Made by a program: the position numbers and the translations under genes
The notes under the pieces: generated by a model
What the model was told of the DNA's origin: nothing
Seen by the model: the letters and a program-made list of their open reading frames with translations, nothing else
The model's database searches: none
In this document: positions 21,787 to 31,766 of the stretch, piece after piece
How the letters are laid out: every line of letters starts with the position of its first letter
Numbering within the stretch: the first letter of the stretch is position 1
Assembly: GCA_017962415.1 (NCBI GenBank)
Contig: JAGCVK010000053.1
Span: 1 to 52,855, forward strand
DNA from: Treponema sp.
GTDB lineage: Bacteria > Spirochaetota > Spirochaetia > Treponematales > Treponemataceae
DNA: 52,855 bases
Reading direction: 5' to 3'

Positions 21787-24577
21787 ACTTAAGCAATTCT
21801 GCAACTTCCGGGCGTTTCCAGCGCACAGCAATTGTATAAGCTGTATCGCCTGAAACATTTTTTACTGATTTATCCATTCCAAAAGAAAGCAAAGTTTTTA
21901 CCATTTCTTTACTTCCGGTTTTTGCCGCATAATGCAAAATTGTGTTTCCCTGAACATCAGTTTTCTTTCCTGCATATTTTACGATATTCGAAATCATAGA
22001 TTTATTTGCTTTTTCAAGAGCAATTGAAATTCCGTTTTTGCCTTTTTTATCAATCTGCTGGAATGGATTTGCGCCATTTTCCAAAAGCACAAGCGCAGTT
22101 TTTACATCGTTTGCTTCTATTGCATAATTCAAAGCTGTGTATCCGTCTGCATTTCTTGTATCAACAGGATATCCTTCTTTAATCAAAGTCTGCAAAAGTA
22201 AATCAGAAGCGTTTGCTTTTACAACTATGTGAACCGGAGTATTTCCGTCGCTGTCTGTGATTGTATAAGAGTTTCCAAGCACCTCGTTGATTACGTTAAA
22301 ATCCTTTTTGAGAACAATAGAAAAAGGCGTGTTGCCCTGCTTATCTCTTGCAAGTGGATTTCCACCAGCCTTTCTTATGAGCCGGATAATCTCAACATCA
22401 CCCATATAAGCCGCTTCGTGATATGCATTGCGACCATTTACTTCCTGCACATTCGGATTTGCGCCATATTTCAAAAGAAGCTGAACACTATCTTTACTGC
22501 AACCGCGAATTGCGTCCATTAAAATTGTAACACCGTTTGAATCACTAATATTTGGATCAGCTCCATTTGCTAAAAGTGTTTTTGCAATATCAAATTTTCC
22601 GGCAACAACAGCTTCTGCAAGCGGTGATTTTCCGGCTGTATTTTGCGCATTTACATTAATTCCAAGCGATAAAAGTTTTTTTATAGATTCTGGTGAATCC
22701 CAGCGCACAGCAGTATGCAGAACTGTACTTCCAAGATTATCGCGAACTTTTATATCAGCTCCTGAATCAACAACGGTTTGAATTATTTCTGGATTATTTG
22801 TTTTTACAGCATTAAAAAGAGGAGTTTCGCCATTTGCATTTTTTGCATTTATATCAGCGCCTTTTGTAACAAGGCTAACTATTGCATCTTTATATTGCCA
22901 TTCAGCAGCATAATGCAAAACTGTGTTTCCCGTTCCGTCTTTTGATTTTATTGTCTTTGATGTAATAAGCCAGTCTTGAACTGAACCGCCATATTTTAAA
23001 GCCAGGCGCAACGGTGAATTATTATTTGTATTTGCAGAAAAAATATCAGCATTTTTTGCAAGCAAAAGCTCGCCTACTTTCTGTCTGTTTTTTAAGATTG
23101 CAAGAAAAAGCGCAGAATTTCCGTCTTTATTTCTTGTATTAACATCTTTCATAAGGCTAATCAGATACTGAATTTTTGAAAGCGGCGCGTCTGTCAAAAG
23201 CGCAAGATGAAGCGGCGTATTTCCGTCAGAATCTGTTTGTTCCGCGTTTTTTTCATTTACAACAGCTTCGAGCATTTCTGAATCTGAAGCAAGCGCAATC
23301 GAAAGCGGAGATTTTTTATTTGTATCTTGTGTATGAATATCAGCGCCGGAAGATGTTAAAAGTTTTACGGTTTCAATATCATTTTTTTGAACTGCAATCG
23401 AAAGCGGAGTTACGCCTTCTTTGTTGCGGGCATTTATATCAGCGCCACCTTTTATAAGAATTTCAAAAGTTTTTGCGCCAACATTCAGCATTGAAGCTGT
23501 ATGCAAAACTGTATCGCCAAACATATCTTTTTGCGAAAGATCTGCACGATAACTTATAAGCAGTTTATAAATTTCAGCAGTTTTTGCCTTTGGAAGAATC
23601 AGCATTACTGGAGTTTTTCCAAGATTATCGCGGGCATTAATATTTGCGCCAGAATCAAGAAGAGCCTTTGCAATTTCAACGTTTCCATAACGCACAGCTT
23701 CGTGAAGCGGAGTTGCACCAGAACTGTCCTGAACTGAAGTATCAGCATTATTTTCCAAAAGATACCTTGCAATTGCATTATGGCCATACATTGCACTAAG
23801 GTGAAGCGGAGTCTGGCCGTCTTCAAAACGGGAATTTACGTTTCTTGCAAGCATTGCATCTTGAAAATATGCAAAATTTGTTACAACTTCGTCGGCACCG
23901 CCCATTATAAGCTCGGCAGCAATTTCAACATAATCTTCATCATCAAGATTTTCAAAAGCAACATCGAGAGGAGTTTTTTGATTATCATCTTTTACAGAAA
24001 TTGGAATGCCTTTTATAATACATTGCCTGATTCCCTTAATATTCTTTGTGCGAACAAAATAGTGAACAATGGATTGTCCGTCAATATCGCGGAGTTCGCC
24101 AGCCTTAGTTGTGATAAACATATCGTAATATTCATCGCCTTTAGAAAGCCCAAGATCTAAAGCAGTAATTCCCTCGCGGTCTCGAGAAAAAAGTGTACTG
24201 CTAATAGCCGAAAGTGCTTTTGCAGCATTTATTGAATTATTTTTGATTGCAACATGAAGCGGAGTATCGCCATTTTGATTTTTAAGTTCGGGATCTGCGC
24301 CTTTAAAAATAAAATAAGTAACAAGTTCTGCATCATCAATTTTTGCAGCAATGTGAAGAACTGTATTTCCGTCGCTGTCAACTGCGTTAATATCAGTTGG
24401 CATAACAAATTCCTGTTTTGCTTCTGCAATACGATTTTGCAAAATAAGTTGTTGAGGTGTTAATTTGGAAGCTGGAGCTGAAAGACAGCCGGAAAAAAGT
24501 GCAAATGTAGCAATAGCAAAAGGCGTGGAAAATCTAGCAAACGCACGATTTTTTAAACTGATTTTTTTTCTATCCAT
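21785..24577 (-). CDS. Very large ankyrin-repeat lipoprotein
   Basis: A 930-residue protein with a lipoprotein signal (FATFALFSGC-type: FAIATFALFSGCLSAP, lipid Cys near residue 30). Nearly the whole mature chain is ankyrin repeats, about 24-26 units of the DxxGNTPLHxAxxxxxxxxVxxLLxxGADI type (for example DSDGNTVLHIAAKIDDAELV, DNLGSTVLHTAVRWDSPESI, DVQGNTILHYAAKTGSKEMV). Ankyrin arrays bind protein partners; here the array would lie in the periplasm or on the cell surface. Start at ATG 24577, which follows GAGGGG; an upstream in-frame ATG adds seven residues. Repeats are close in sequence but not identical, so expansion is not recent. Confidence 0.88.
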   Translation of the reverse strand: MDRKKISLKNRAFARFSTPFAIATFALFSGCLSAPASKLTPQQLILQNRIAEAKQEFVMPTDINAVDSDGNTVLHIAAKIDDAELVTYFIFKGADPELKNQNGDTPLHVAIKNNSINAAKALSAISSTLFSRDREGITALDLGLSKGDEYYDMFITTKAGELRDIDGQSIVHYFVRTKNIKGIRQCIIKGIPISVKDDNQKTPLDVAFENLDDEDYVEIAAELIMGGADEVVTNFAYFQDAMLARNVNSRFEDGQTPLHLSAMYGHNAIARYLLENNADTSVQDSSGATPLHEAVRYGNVEIAKALLDSGANINARDNLGKTPVMLILPKAKTAEIYKLLISYRADLSQKDMFGDTVLHTASMLNVGAKTFEILIKGGADINARNKEGVTPLSIAVQKNDIETVKLLTSSGADIHTQDTNKKSPLSIALASDSEMLEAVVNEKNAEQTDSDGNTPLHLALLTDAPLSKIQYLISLMKDVNTRNKDGNSALFLAILKNRQKVGELLLAKNADIFSANTNNNSPLRLALKYGGSVQDWLITSKTIKSKDGTGNTVLHYAAEWQYKDAIVSLVTKGADINAKNANGETPLFNAVKTNNPEIIQTVVDSGADIKVRDNLGSTVLHTAVRWDSPESIKKLLSLGINVNAQNTAGKSPLAEAVVAGKFDIAKTLLANGADPNISDSNGVTILMDAIRGCSKDSVQLLLKYGANPNVQEVNGRNAYHEAAYMGDVEIIRLIRKAGGNPLARDKQGNTPFSIVLKKDFNVINEVLGNSYTITDSDGNTPVHIVVKANASDLLLQTLIKEGYPVDTRNADGYTALNYAIEANDVKTALVLLENGANPFQQIDKKGKNGISIALEKANKSMISNIVKYAGKKTDVQGNTILHYAAKTGSKEMVKTLLSFGMDKSVKNVSGDTAYTIAVRWKRPEVAELLK

Positions 24578-24634
24578 AGTTCCCCTCTGAGTATACAAAT
24601 CTATTCTCTTTATCGGGGAAAATGGAAGTTGATT

Positions 24635-24952
24635 TTACTGATTTTTTAGTAATTCCAGCATTTTTCTAAAGGCGCTGTCTTCCTTATTTAGTTCACGAGA
24701 ACCGCGTGTAATCTTACAAAGCGACATACTAAACTTATTTGCGATTTCCCGCTGAGTAGTTCCCGCATCAATTTCTTTTACTAAAAGCCAGCGGTTTGCA
24801 ATATCTTTAAGTTCCGGCTTTGTAAAAAGGCAATTAAAAAAATCAAAAACAAAAGCTTCGTCTCCAGATTTTAAAATCAAGTGACAAAGCTCTTTTATAG
24901 TGGCAGAAATTTCTTCTTCAGAAATTCCTTTAATAGGCTTGTTATCATTCAT
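24635..24952 (-). CDS. TrpR-like DNA-binding protein (YerC/YecD type)
   Basis: A 105-residue regulator of the Trp repressor superfamily, YerC/YecD group. The helix-turn-helix reads IANRWLLVKEIDAGTTQREIANKFSMSLCKITRGSREL, with the family lead-in LCHLILKSGDEAFVFDFFNCLFTKPELKDI. The target is unknown; in other bacteria members may respond to tryptophan or be regulators of unknown ligand. ATG 24952 is chosen because TTGTCA-17-TATACT ends 7 nt before it, a near-perfect promoter that would give a leaderless mRNA. A TTG at 24988, 2 nt after the stop of the HD gene, is a possible coupled start. Confidence 0.85.
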   Translation of the reverse strand: MNDNKPIKGISEEEISATIKELCHLILKSGDEAFVFDFFNCLFTKPELKDIANRWLLVKEIDAGTTQREIANKFSMSLCKITRGSRELNKEDSAFRKMLELLKNQ

Positions 24953-24959
24953 AGAAACA

Positions 24960-24988
24960 AGTATAACAGATTTTTTTATTTTTGACAA
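24960..24988 (-). promoter_or_regulatory. Promoter of the TrpR-like gene
   Basis: Minus strand: TTGTCA, 17-nt spacer, TATACT, ending 7 nt before the ATG. It overlaps the end of the upstream gene. Confidence 0.65.
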
Positions 24989-24990
24989 AT

Positions 24991-25632
24991 TTACTTTGTG
25001 CTGTCTGCGCTTGTTGTTGGCTTACTTCTGGTATCAAAATATCCGCCGTCTTCGAGATAGCGGCGGCGAGTTATAATCAAATCAATTAATTCCTGATACA
25101 TTGGAAAATCGACTTGAATTGCCATTGGAAGTATAAAATATTCTGTTTCGTCGCAATAACGTTCAATAAACTTTGGATCTGTTACAAAGCCCAGCGAAAT
25201 CATATTAGAAACACGGTCTGCGCACTTTAAGATTTTTGCTTTTTGACTTCCTTCGTTCAAAATGCGAAGCAAAAACTGCTTTTTATCTTCATCTTCTTTG
25301 CGGGTAACTTCTTTTACAAGTTCTAAAACTTCTTCTCCGTCTTCATCGGCATTTGAAATTAGCTGCGGAATAAAGCCCGGAATATCTTCTATTGTATCGT
25401 GAATTATCGAAGCTTTAAGCAAAATCGGATCAATATATCCATAATCAAGAAGAATCGCAAAAGTATCCATTTGATGACGGAACATATTTCCACCAGCGTG
25501 GCGGGCTTTTCCAATTAAAGCGGTTGCAAGCTGAATATAAGGTGCAAAGTGAATGCTGCTAAGCTGAAGCATCTGCTGCTCATTCATATTTTGAGGCTTA
25601 TCTGTTTTCATTTCATAATGCAGTTTTGTCAT
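24991..25632 (-). CDS. HD-domain protein (RelA/SpoT-type HD fold)
   Basis: A 213-residue protein with the HD metal site of (p)ppGpp hydrolase-like enzymes: ARHAGGNMFRHQMDTFAILLDYG, IIHDTIEDIPGF and KILKCADRVSNMISLG. The synthetase domain is absent, so it may be a stand-alone small alarmone hydrolase-like or nucleotide phosphohydrolase; the substrate is inferred only from motif order. Start ATG 25632 follows AGGAGG; a GTG two codons upstream is also possible. The TrpR-like gene begins just after it. Confidence 0.78.
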   Translation of the reverse strand: MTKLHYEMKTDKPQNMNEQQMLQLSSIHFAPYIQLATALIGKARHAGGNMFRHQMDTFAILLDYGYIDPILLKASIIHDTIEDIPGFIPQLISNADEDGEEVLELVKEVTRKEDEDKKQFLLRILNEGSQKAKILKCADRVSNMISLGFVTDPKFIERYCDETEYFILPMAIQVDFPMYQELIDLIITRRRYLEDGGYFDTRSKPTTSADSTK

Positions 25633-25737
25633 ATGCACCTCCTTTTAGCTCCCTTAGAATTGGTGATTAAACTTGTCCAAACCAGCTGCTTTATATTTAT
25701 CGGTGATTTGCACAGTCACAACCACCATTTTTTTGAA

Positions 25738-26229
25738 TTAATTAAACTTTACAAAATCTTCAAACTGATTTCCAAAAACATCTTTTCCTTCACCGTAAAA
25801 GAAATTTTTAGGACGAATAAGAGCAAGATGATATTTTACAGTTTCCGGAGTATCGCCAATTTCTGCAACCGAATAATAAAAATCGCCATTGTAATATTTT
25901 ATCAGTTGTTTTGCATTATATGTGCCAATAGGATTTCCATTTTCATAGCGCACACATTCTGTAAAATTAAAACTGATTTTCTTTGAATTGATTTTGTAAG
26001 TTCCCTTCCAAACAATGATATTTGTAGAATCTGCATAAGAAACCCGAAGCATTACTTTATGGTCAGGCGACAAAATCAAATGATGATAATAAAGCTGCAT
26101 ATTAGAATCATAATTTTGCATCACCCATTCACTATCGTAAAACGGACTTTTTTTGAGTGAAAAACAGCTTGTAAGAATCAGACAAATTGCGAGGACTATT
26201 TGTATTGCCGCTAGTTTTTTGATTTTCAT
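25738..26229 (-). CDS. Small lipoprotein of unknown function
   Basis: A 163-residue lipoprotein: the signal has lipobox LTSC (IVLAICLILTSCFS), followed by a beta-rich mature part (YYHHLILSPDHKVMLRVSYADSTNIIVWKGTYKINSKK) that looks like a small lipocalin-like or META-like barrel, without a recognised family. Start ATG 26229 follows AGGAG. It is separated from the HD gene by about 100 nt with no clear terminator. Its role is unknown. Confidence 0.72.
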   Translation of the reverse strand: MKIKKLAAIQIVLAICLILTSCFSLKKSPFYDSEWVMQNYDSNMQLYYHHLILSPDHKVMLRVSYADSTNIIVWKGTYKINSKKISFNFTECVRYENGNPIGTYNAKQLIKYYNGDFYYSVAEIGDTPETVKYHLALIRPKNFFYGEGKDVFGNQFEDFVKFN

Positions 26230-26313
26230 AGTTCTCCTTTGCTTGTAAATAATGAACTTGGGAATAGAAAATAAACTTTATGTTTCCTATTCCCGTTAAA
26301 GTTCACTTAAAAA

Positions 26314-29052
26314 CTATTGCAACTCTTTTAGATAACTCTGAAGAGTTGAAATTTTACGCTGGCTTTCTGCAAGGCGAGCCTTTTCTTCTTCTACAAGATT
26401 TGCTGGCGCGTGCTTTGCAAAGTTTCCGTTAAGTTTATTTTCGCTCATGCGAGCATAGCCGGTTTCTTTTTCAATTGTTTTTTGGAAGCGGGCAATAAGC
26501 TGTTCCTTATTGATGTTTTCATCAACAAGAATAAATGCTTCAAAATCTTTTCCAACTGTTCCAATTGAACTGGCCGGTTTTGCTTCAACAAAATCAACAT
26601 TTTTTACACCAGCCAAAAGCTGAATCATTTCAACTTTTTCGCGGGCAACTTCTGCGGCACTTCCCTTTTCTACAAGAATAGCAATATTGATTTTTTCAGC
26701 AGGATCAATTCCGCACTCTACGCGAAGCGCACGAACTTTACCAATAAGCTCTTTTAGTGTATCAAAGCGGGCTGTAATCTGTGCATTGTCGCGGTCTGCA
26801 GAAGGAACTGGGAACGGAGCGTTGATAAGCATTCCAACATATTCGCTGTTGCTTGCAATTTTCTGTGCACCGGCAGCCTTGCGGTTTGCTGCAATTTCTG
26901 AAAGCGGAAGTTTTCCGTAAATTTCTTCTGTAACGAATGGAAGATATGGGTGCAAAAGACGAAGGTTTTCTTCGAGGATATTCATAAGAACTGAAGCCTG
27001 GCGGTCTTTTTCCTTATCATCACCATTCTTAAAGTTGATTTTTGTAGCTTCAACGTACCAGTCGCAGAACTCGTTCCAGAAGTATTCCATAAGAGCACTT
27101 GCAGCATCGTTGTAGCGGTATGTATCCAAAGCTTCGCGTGCAGATTTAGCAGCAAAGTTCAAGCGGCTGTAAATCCATTTATCAAGCTCTGTAAGGTCTG
27201 CATCTGTAACAGGAACAAGATTGCGGCCTTCAAGATTACCAAGAAGGTAGCGGCTTGCGTTCCATACTTTATTACAGAAACGTGAACCAAGTTTGAAAGA
27301 ATCTTTATCAATAAGAATATCCTGTCCCTGAGCACACATAAAGCCGAGTGTGAACTTAAGGGCGTCGGCACCGTACATATCAATAATCTCAAGAGGGTCC
27401 ATACCGTTTCCAAGAGATTTAGACATTTTGCGGCCCTGCTTATCGCGAACCAAACCGTGAATATAAATATCATGGAATGGAGCCTTTCCTGTAAATTCAA
27501 GACCAGCCATAATCATACGGCTAACCCAGAAGAAGATGATGTCGTAAGCAGTTACAAGAGCTGTTGTAGGATAGAATTTTTCCAAATCAACAGTTTTTTC
27601 CGGCCAGCCAAGAGTAGAGAACGGCCAGAGCCAAGAAGAGAACCATGTATCAAGAACATCTGGATCCTGTTTAAGGTCTTCTGCACCACAACCGCATTTT
27701 GGACACTTTGTTGGGTCTTCGCGGCTTACAATAACTTCTCCACACTTCTGGCAGTACCATACAGGAATTCTGTGTCCCCACCAGATCTGACGGCTTACAC
27801 ACCAGTCGCGGATATTTACAAGCCACTGCTCGTATGTATTTTCCCATTTCTGTGGGAAGAACTGAATTTCACCTTTTTTCCATGCAGCAAGAGCCTTGTC
27901 TGCAAGTGGCTTCATTTTTACAAACCACTGGTCGCTCAAATATGGCTCTACTACAGTTTTACAGCGGTAACAGTGACCAACTGAGTGAACCATTTTTTCT
28001 TCACCCTTAAAGAGACCAGCTTCTGTTAAATCTTCAATTACAAGTTTACGAGCCTCTTCTGGTTTAAGTCCACGGTATTTTTCCGGAACATTTTCGTTCA
28101 AGCGTCCGTCTGGAGTAAGAAGATTGATTACTTCAAGATTGTGGCGTTTACCAACTTCCCAGTCGTTAGGGTCATGAGCCGGAGTGATTTTTACCATACC
28201 GGTTCCGAATTCCTTATCAACATAATCATCAGCAATAATAGGGATTTCTTTTCCTGTTAAAGGAAGTTTAAGCTTCTTTCCAACGATAGCTGTATAGCGT
28301 TCATCAGTTGGATTTACGGCAACGGCAGTATCACCAAAGAAAGTTTCTGGACGAGTTGTAGCAACTTCAATCTTTCCACTTCCATCAGCATATTCATAAT
28401 AAAGGTGATACATTGCACCCTGAGTATCTTCGTGGTCAACTTCATCATCAGCAAGGGCTGTACCACAACGTGGACACCAGTTTACAAGGCGTTTACCACG
28501 GTACATAAGTCCGCGCTCATAAAGAGTTACGAATACATCGCGAACAGCTTTGCTCAAACCTTCGTCCATTGTAAAGCGCTCGCGCTCCCAGTCAGTTGAG
28601 TTACCAAGTTTTCTCTGCTGTTTTACGATTGTATTATGATGATCTTCTTTTACAGTCCAGGTGCGTTCAATAAACTTTTCACGGCCAAGATCGTTACGAG
28701 ATTTTCCTTCTTTTTTAAGCTGACGTTCAACAACGTTCTGTGTAGCAATTCCGGCGTGGTCTGTACCAGTTACCCAGAGAGTATTATCACCCTTCATACG
28801 GTGATAACGTACTACGATGTCCTGAAGAGTATTATTGAGACCATGTCCCATATGAAGAACACCAGTTACATTTGGAGGAGGAATGACGACTGAATATGTA
28901 TTTGTTTTTTCATTACAAGCTGCACACTGGCAATGTACAGGATTCTTTTCATCAGATACAGGCTTAAAATAACCTTTAGATTCCCATTCATTGTAGATTC
29001 TGTCTTCAAAGCTTTTTGGTTCGTAAGCTTTTTCCAATTCAATTGCTTTCAT
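26314..29052 (-). CDS. valS: Valyl-tRNA synthetase
   Basis: A 912-residue class I aminoacyl-tRNA synthetase that charges tRNA-Val. The HIGH motif is PNVTGVLHMGHGL and the KMSKS motif is GRKMSKSLGNG. The editing domain has TTRPETFFGDTAVAVNP. A zinc-like knuckle occurs at CPRCGTALADDEVDHEDT and again at YCQKCGEVIVSREDPTKCPKCG. The C-terminus ends in a coiled coil (ARLAESQRKISTLQSYLKELQ) as in other ValRS. Start ATG 29052 follows GAGGATGGAAG. A TATAAT-like box lies ~45 nt upstream, so this gene has an ordinary leader, unlike several neighbours. Confidence 0.97.
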   Translation of the reverse strand: MKAIELEKAYEPKSFEDRIYNEWESKGYFKPVSDEKNPVHCQCAACNEKTNTYSVVIPPPNVTGVLHMGHGLNNTLQDIVVRYHRMKGDNTLWVTGTDHAGIATQNVVERQLKKEGKSRNDLGREKFIERTWTVKEDHHNTIVKQQRKLGNSTDWERERFTMDEGLSKAVRDVFVTLYERGLMYRGKRLVNWCPRCGTALADDEVDHEDTQGAMYHLYYEYADGSGKIEVATTRPETFFGDTAVAVNPTDERYTAIVGKKLKLPLTGKEIPIIADDYVDKEFGTGMVKITPAHDPNDWEVGKRHNLEVINLLTPDGRLNENVPEKYRGLKPEEARKLVIEDLTEAGLFKGEEKMVHSVGHCYRCKTVVEPYLSDQWFVKMKPLADKALAAWKKGEIQFFPQKWENTYEQWLVNIRDWCVSRQIWWGHRIPVWYCQKCGEVIVSREDPTKCPKCGCGAEDLKQDPDVLDTWFSSWLWPFSTLGWPEKTVDLEKFYPTTALVTAYDIIFFWVSRMIMAGLEFTGKAPFHDIYIHGLVRDKQGRKMSKSLGNGMDPLEIIDMYGADALKFTLGFMCAQGQDILIDKDSFKLGSRFCNKVWNASRYLLGNLEGRNLVPVTDADLTELDKWIYSRLNFAAKSAREALDTYRYNDAASALMEYFWNEFCDWYVEATKINFKNGDDKEKDRQASVLMNILEENLRLLHPYLPFVTEEIYGKLPLSEIAANRKAAGAQKIASNSEYVGMLINAPFPVPSADRDNAQITARFDTLKELIGKVRALRVECGIDPAEKINIAILVEKGSAAEVAREKVEMIQLLAGVKNVDFVEAKPASSIGTVGKDFEAFILVDENINKEQLIARFQKTIEKETGYARMSENKLNGNFAKHAPANLVEEEKARLAESQRKISTLQSYLKELQ

Positions 29053-29217
29053 CTTCCATCCTCTGACTGCTTAAAGCATTTTGTTTTAAAATATTGGCAA
29101 AATTATAGTGTATTTAAAAATCTTTGTCATTAGCGGGAAAACAAACAACAGAGCAAACGCATTATAAGAAGGTTTACTTTTAAAATCAAAAAGTTGCGTT
29201 GAAAATAAAGATTATCA

Positions 29218-29344
29218 TAATTTGATTTACATCAACTTCGATGACATCAAATCTGCGGCTGCTGGGCAGCGGTATTTTAACGCACTTGCGCTCGCACCCA
29301 GCAATGCAGATTGGATATCACCTTCGTTCTCGTAAATCAAATTA
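29218..29344. repeat. 127-bp palindromic element, copy 2
   Basis: Same length and same 13-bp terminal inverted repeat as 7318-7444, with matching internal CTGCGGCTGCTGGG and CACCCAGCAATGCAGATTGG. The copies differ at scattered positions, mainly near the loop. It lies in the 354-nt interval between valS and the small exported protein gene; the rest of that interval shows no gene. Confidence 0.75.
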
Positions 29345-29406
29345 TAAAATATGCGCTTGTAACGCAGTTTTTGTATTGAAAAAGTGAATCAAAATGATTT
29401 TTTGGC

Positions 29407-29778
29407 TTAGTTTTTGAATTTTATAGAAGTATCATAATCTTGAGTTGTCCATTTTGGATCAATGTGCATATCCAAATCAGAATTCAAAGAAACGCCTTTT
29501 GTAAACTTATAAGAGCGCTCAGTTTCTTTGCAGTCAAAACTGATTGAAACACCTTTTGTGTCAGCTTTTACTTTGAAGTTCTGAATATTATCTTCTGTAA
29601 AAGTAAAGATTTCTTCGCCGTTGCTTGATTTCTTAAGAATAATTTTTCCGTCAGCAGCAAAGGTCCAGTCTGCGTCCCAGTTTTTGTCTTGCCAGGTTCC
29701 TTTAATTCCACCAAGATCAAGAGCAAAAAGTCCTGCTGCCATAACAGCAGCCGCAGTAAAAGCCAATAATTTTTTCAT
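29407..29778 (-). CDS. Small exported beta-rich protein
   Basis: A 123-residue protein with a signal peptide (LLAFTAAAVMAAGLFALD). The mature part is predicted beta-rich with alternating hydrophobics (TWQDKNWDADWTFAADGKIILKK, FTFTEDNIQNFKVKADTKGVSISFDC), like a small lipocalin-type barrel. No family is recognised. Start ATG 29778 follows AAGGAG. It lies between a MITE-like palindrome and the ABC exporter genes; no functional link is evident. Confidence 0.72.
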   Translation of the reverse strand: MKKLLAFTAAAVMAAGLFALDLGGIKGTWQDKNWDADWTFAADGKIILKKSSNGEEIFTFTEDNIQNFKVKADTKGVSISFDCKETERSYKFTKGVSLNSDLDMHIDPKWTTQDYDTSIKFKN

Positions 29779-29831
29779 AAAATCAACTCCTTTTATATAG
29801 AACAGTTTATGATAATTATAACACTGATTTT

Positions 29832-31766
29832 CTATTCGTCCAGCGTGATTTTATTTCCGGTATAAAGAAAGTAATAACGACCTTTTGCTGCAATAAGCTG
29901 ATCATGAGTGCCGCGCTCAATAATATTGCCGTGCTCCAAAACAATAATTTCGTCCGCGTTTCGTACAGTAGAAAGCCTGTGCGCAATCACAAAAGTCGTT
30001 CGCCCGCTCATAAGCGAATCCATACCTTTCTCAATTAATTTTTCCGTTCGCGTATCAATAGACGAGGTCGCTTCATCTAAAACCAAAACCGGCGGATCTG
30101 CTACCGCCGCGCGCGCAATCGCAAGTAACTGGCGCTGCCCCTGACTCAAACTTGCGCCATCGCCAGAAATTACAGTATCATAACCATTTTCCAAGTGGCG
30201 AATAAAATGGTCGGAATTTGCAAGTTTTGCTGCTTCATAAACCTGAGCATCGCTTGCTTCAAGATTACCGTAACGAATATTATCTTTAATAGTTCCCGTA
30301 AAAAGATGCGTTGTCTGCTGAACCATTCCAAGCGATTTTCTAAGACTTGCTTTAGAAATCTCGTTTAACGGAATACCGTCGTAAGTAATTTTACCGTTTC
30401 CCTCTGCAACATCATAAAAACGCGAAAGAAGATTTATTGTCGTAGTTTTTCCACTTCCGGTTGAACCAACAAGCGCAATTTTTTGGCCAGGCTTTGCGTG
30501 AATACAAATATCATGCAAAACAGTTTTTTCGCTTTTATAACCAAAAGTTACATGATCAAAAACAACTTCACCTTCAAGTTTTTTGAGTGTATTGTCAGCA
30601 GGATTTTTCCAGGCCCATTCGCCGGTATTTGCAAAAGACTGAACAAGTTTTTCGTTTCCGTTTTTTTCTTTTGCTTCATAAGCATTTATAAGACTGAATT
30701 TTCCTTCATCAATTTCTTCAGGCTCATCAATTACAGCAAAAATACGTTCTGCACCAGCAAGCGCATTTAACACACTATTTGCCTGCATACTCATCATAGA
30801 AATTGGCTGACTGAACGAGCGGGTATACTGCAAAAACGCCGCAATTGTTCCAAGATTCATAACACCAGTAAACCAGTTGAATGGAATAACTCCGCCCTCG
30901 CCCAAAATCATAAAGGCCGCAGCTGTAATTGCAACAGCGGCATATTGTATATGGCTAAAGTTATTCATCATTGGGCCCATAAGTCCGCCGTAGGTCATAG
31001 CGTCCGTTCCGGCTTTGCGAAGATTTTCGATAAGCTCATTAAACTGTGCAATTGCTTTTTGTTCGTGATTAAAAACTTTGATAACCTTTTGGCCTTCAAC
31101 CATTTCTTCTATAAAGCCGTTCAATTCACCAATGCATTTTTGATTTTCGCGAAAGGCCTTTGCAGAACGCTTTCCAACTGCTGTAATCAAAAATGTAATC
31201 AAAAACATTGTTACAACCATTAAAACTGTGAGCATAGGACTCAACGCAATCATCATAACAAATACAGAAATAACTGTTACAATAGAAGAAAACAGCTGCG
31301 GAACAGTTTGGCTCATCATTTCGCGAAGCGCATCTGTGTCGTTTGTAAAACGCGACATAAGCTCGCCGTGAGTGTGCGAATCATAATATTTGATTGGAAG
31401 TTTTTCCAGGCGGTTAAACAAATCGCAGCGAATATTAAACAAAAGATTTGTTGAAATATAAATCATAAGGCGCGAATTGCACCACGCAGCAATAACGCCA
31501 AGACAAAACAACGAAAGCACGCCCAAAAGCAAATGCAAAAATCCAGTCAAATCCAGATTTTGATGTCCGATTAAAGGAATTATATAATTATTTAGCGCCG
31601 GCTTTATAAGATAAGTTCCAATTACAGTTGCCCCGGAACTTAAAATTACGCACAAAAACACAACAAGCCAAAGTGCCTTAAATTTTCCCATATACTGAAG
31701 AATGCGTCCGATTGTTTTTTTTGTATTTTTAGGCTTAGCAAAGCCTTTTTGTCTCATTGGTGGCAT
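29832..31766 (-). CDS. ABC exporter subunit, canonical ATPase half
   Basis: A 644-residue half-transporter: six membrane helices in the first ~340 residues, then an ATPase domain. Walker A is GSTGSGKTT, the signature is LSQGQRQLL and Walker B is VLVLDEATSSID with a canonical glutamate, followed by AHRLSTV. A linker insertion (ANTGEWAWKNP) precedes the domain. It pairs with the upstream half-transporter in TAATG overlap (stop and start share one base), so they form one operon and most likely one heterodimer exporting lipids, peptides or drugs. Substrate unknown. Confidence 0.92.
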   Translation of the reverse strand: MPPMRQKGFAKPKNTKKTIGRILQYMGKFKALWLVVFLCVILSSGATVIGTYLIKPALNNYIIPLIGHQNLDLTGFLHLLLGVLSLFCLGVIAAWCNSRLMIYISTNLLFNIRCDLFNRLEKLPIKYYDSHTHGELMSRFTNDTDALREMMSQTVPQLFSSIVTVISVFVMMIALSPMLTVLMVVTMFLITFLITAVGKRSAKAFRENQKCIGELNGFIEEMVEGQKVIKVFNHEQKAIAQFNELIENLRKAGTDAMTYGGLMGPMMNNFSHIQYAAVAITAAAFMILGEGGVIPFNWFTGVMNLGTIAAFLQYTRSFSQPISMMSMQANSVLNALAGAERIFAVIDEPEEIDEGKFSLINAYEAKEKNGNEKLVQSFANTGEWAWKNPADNTLKKLEGEVVFDHVTFGYKSEKTVLHDICIHAKPGQKIALVGSTGSGKTTTINLLSRFYDVAEGNGKITYDGIPLNEISKASLRKSLGMVQQTTHLFTGTIKDNIRYGNLEASDAQVYEAAKLANSDHFIRHLENGYDTVISGDGASLSQGQRQLLAIARAAVADPPVLVLDEATSSIDTRTEKLIEKGMDSLMSGRTTFVIAHRLSTVRNADEIIVLEHGNIIERGTHDQLIAAKGRYYFLYTGNKITLDE

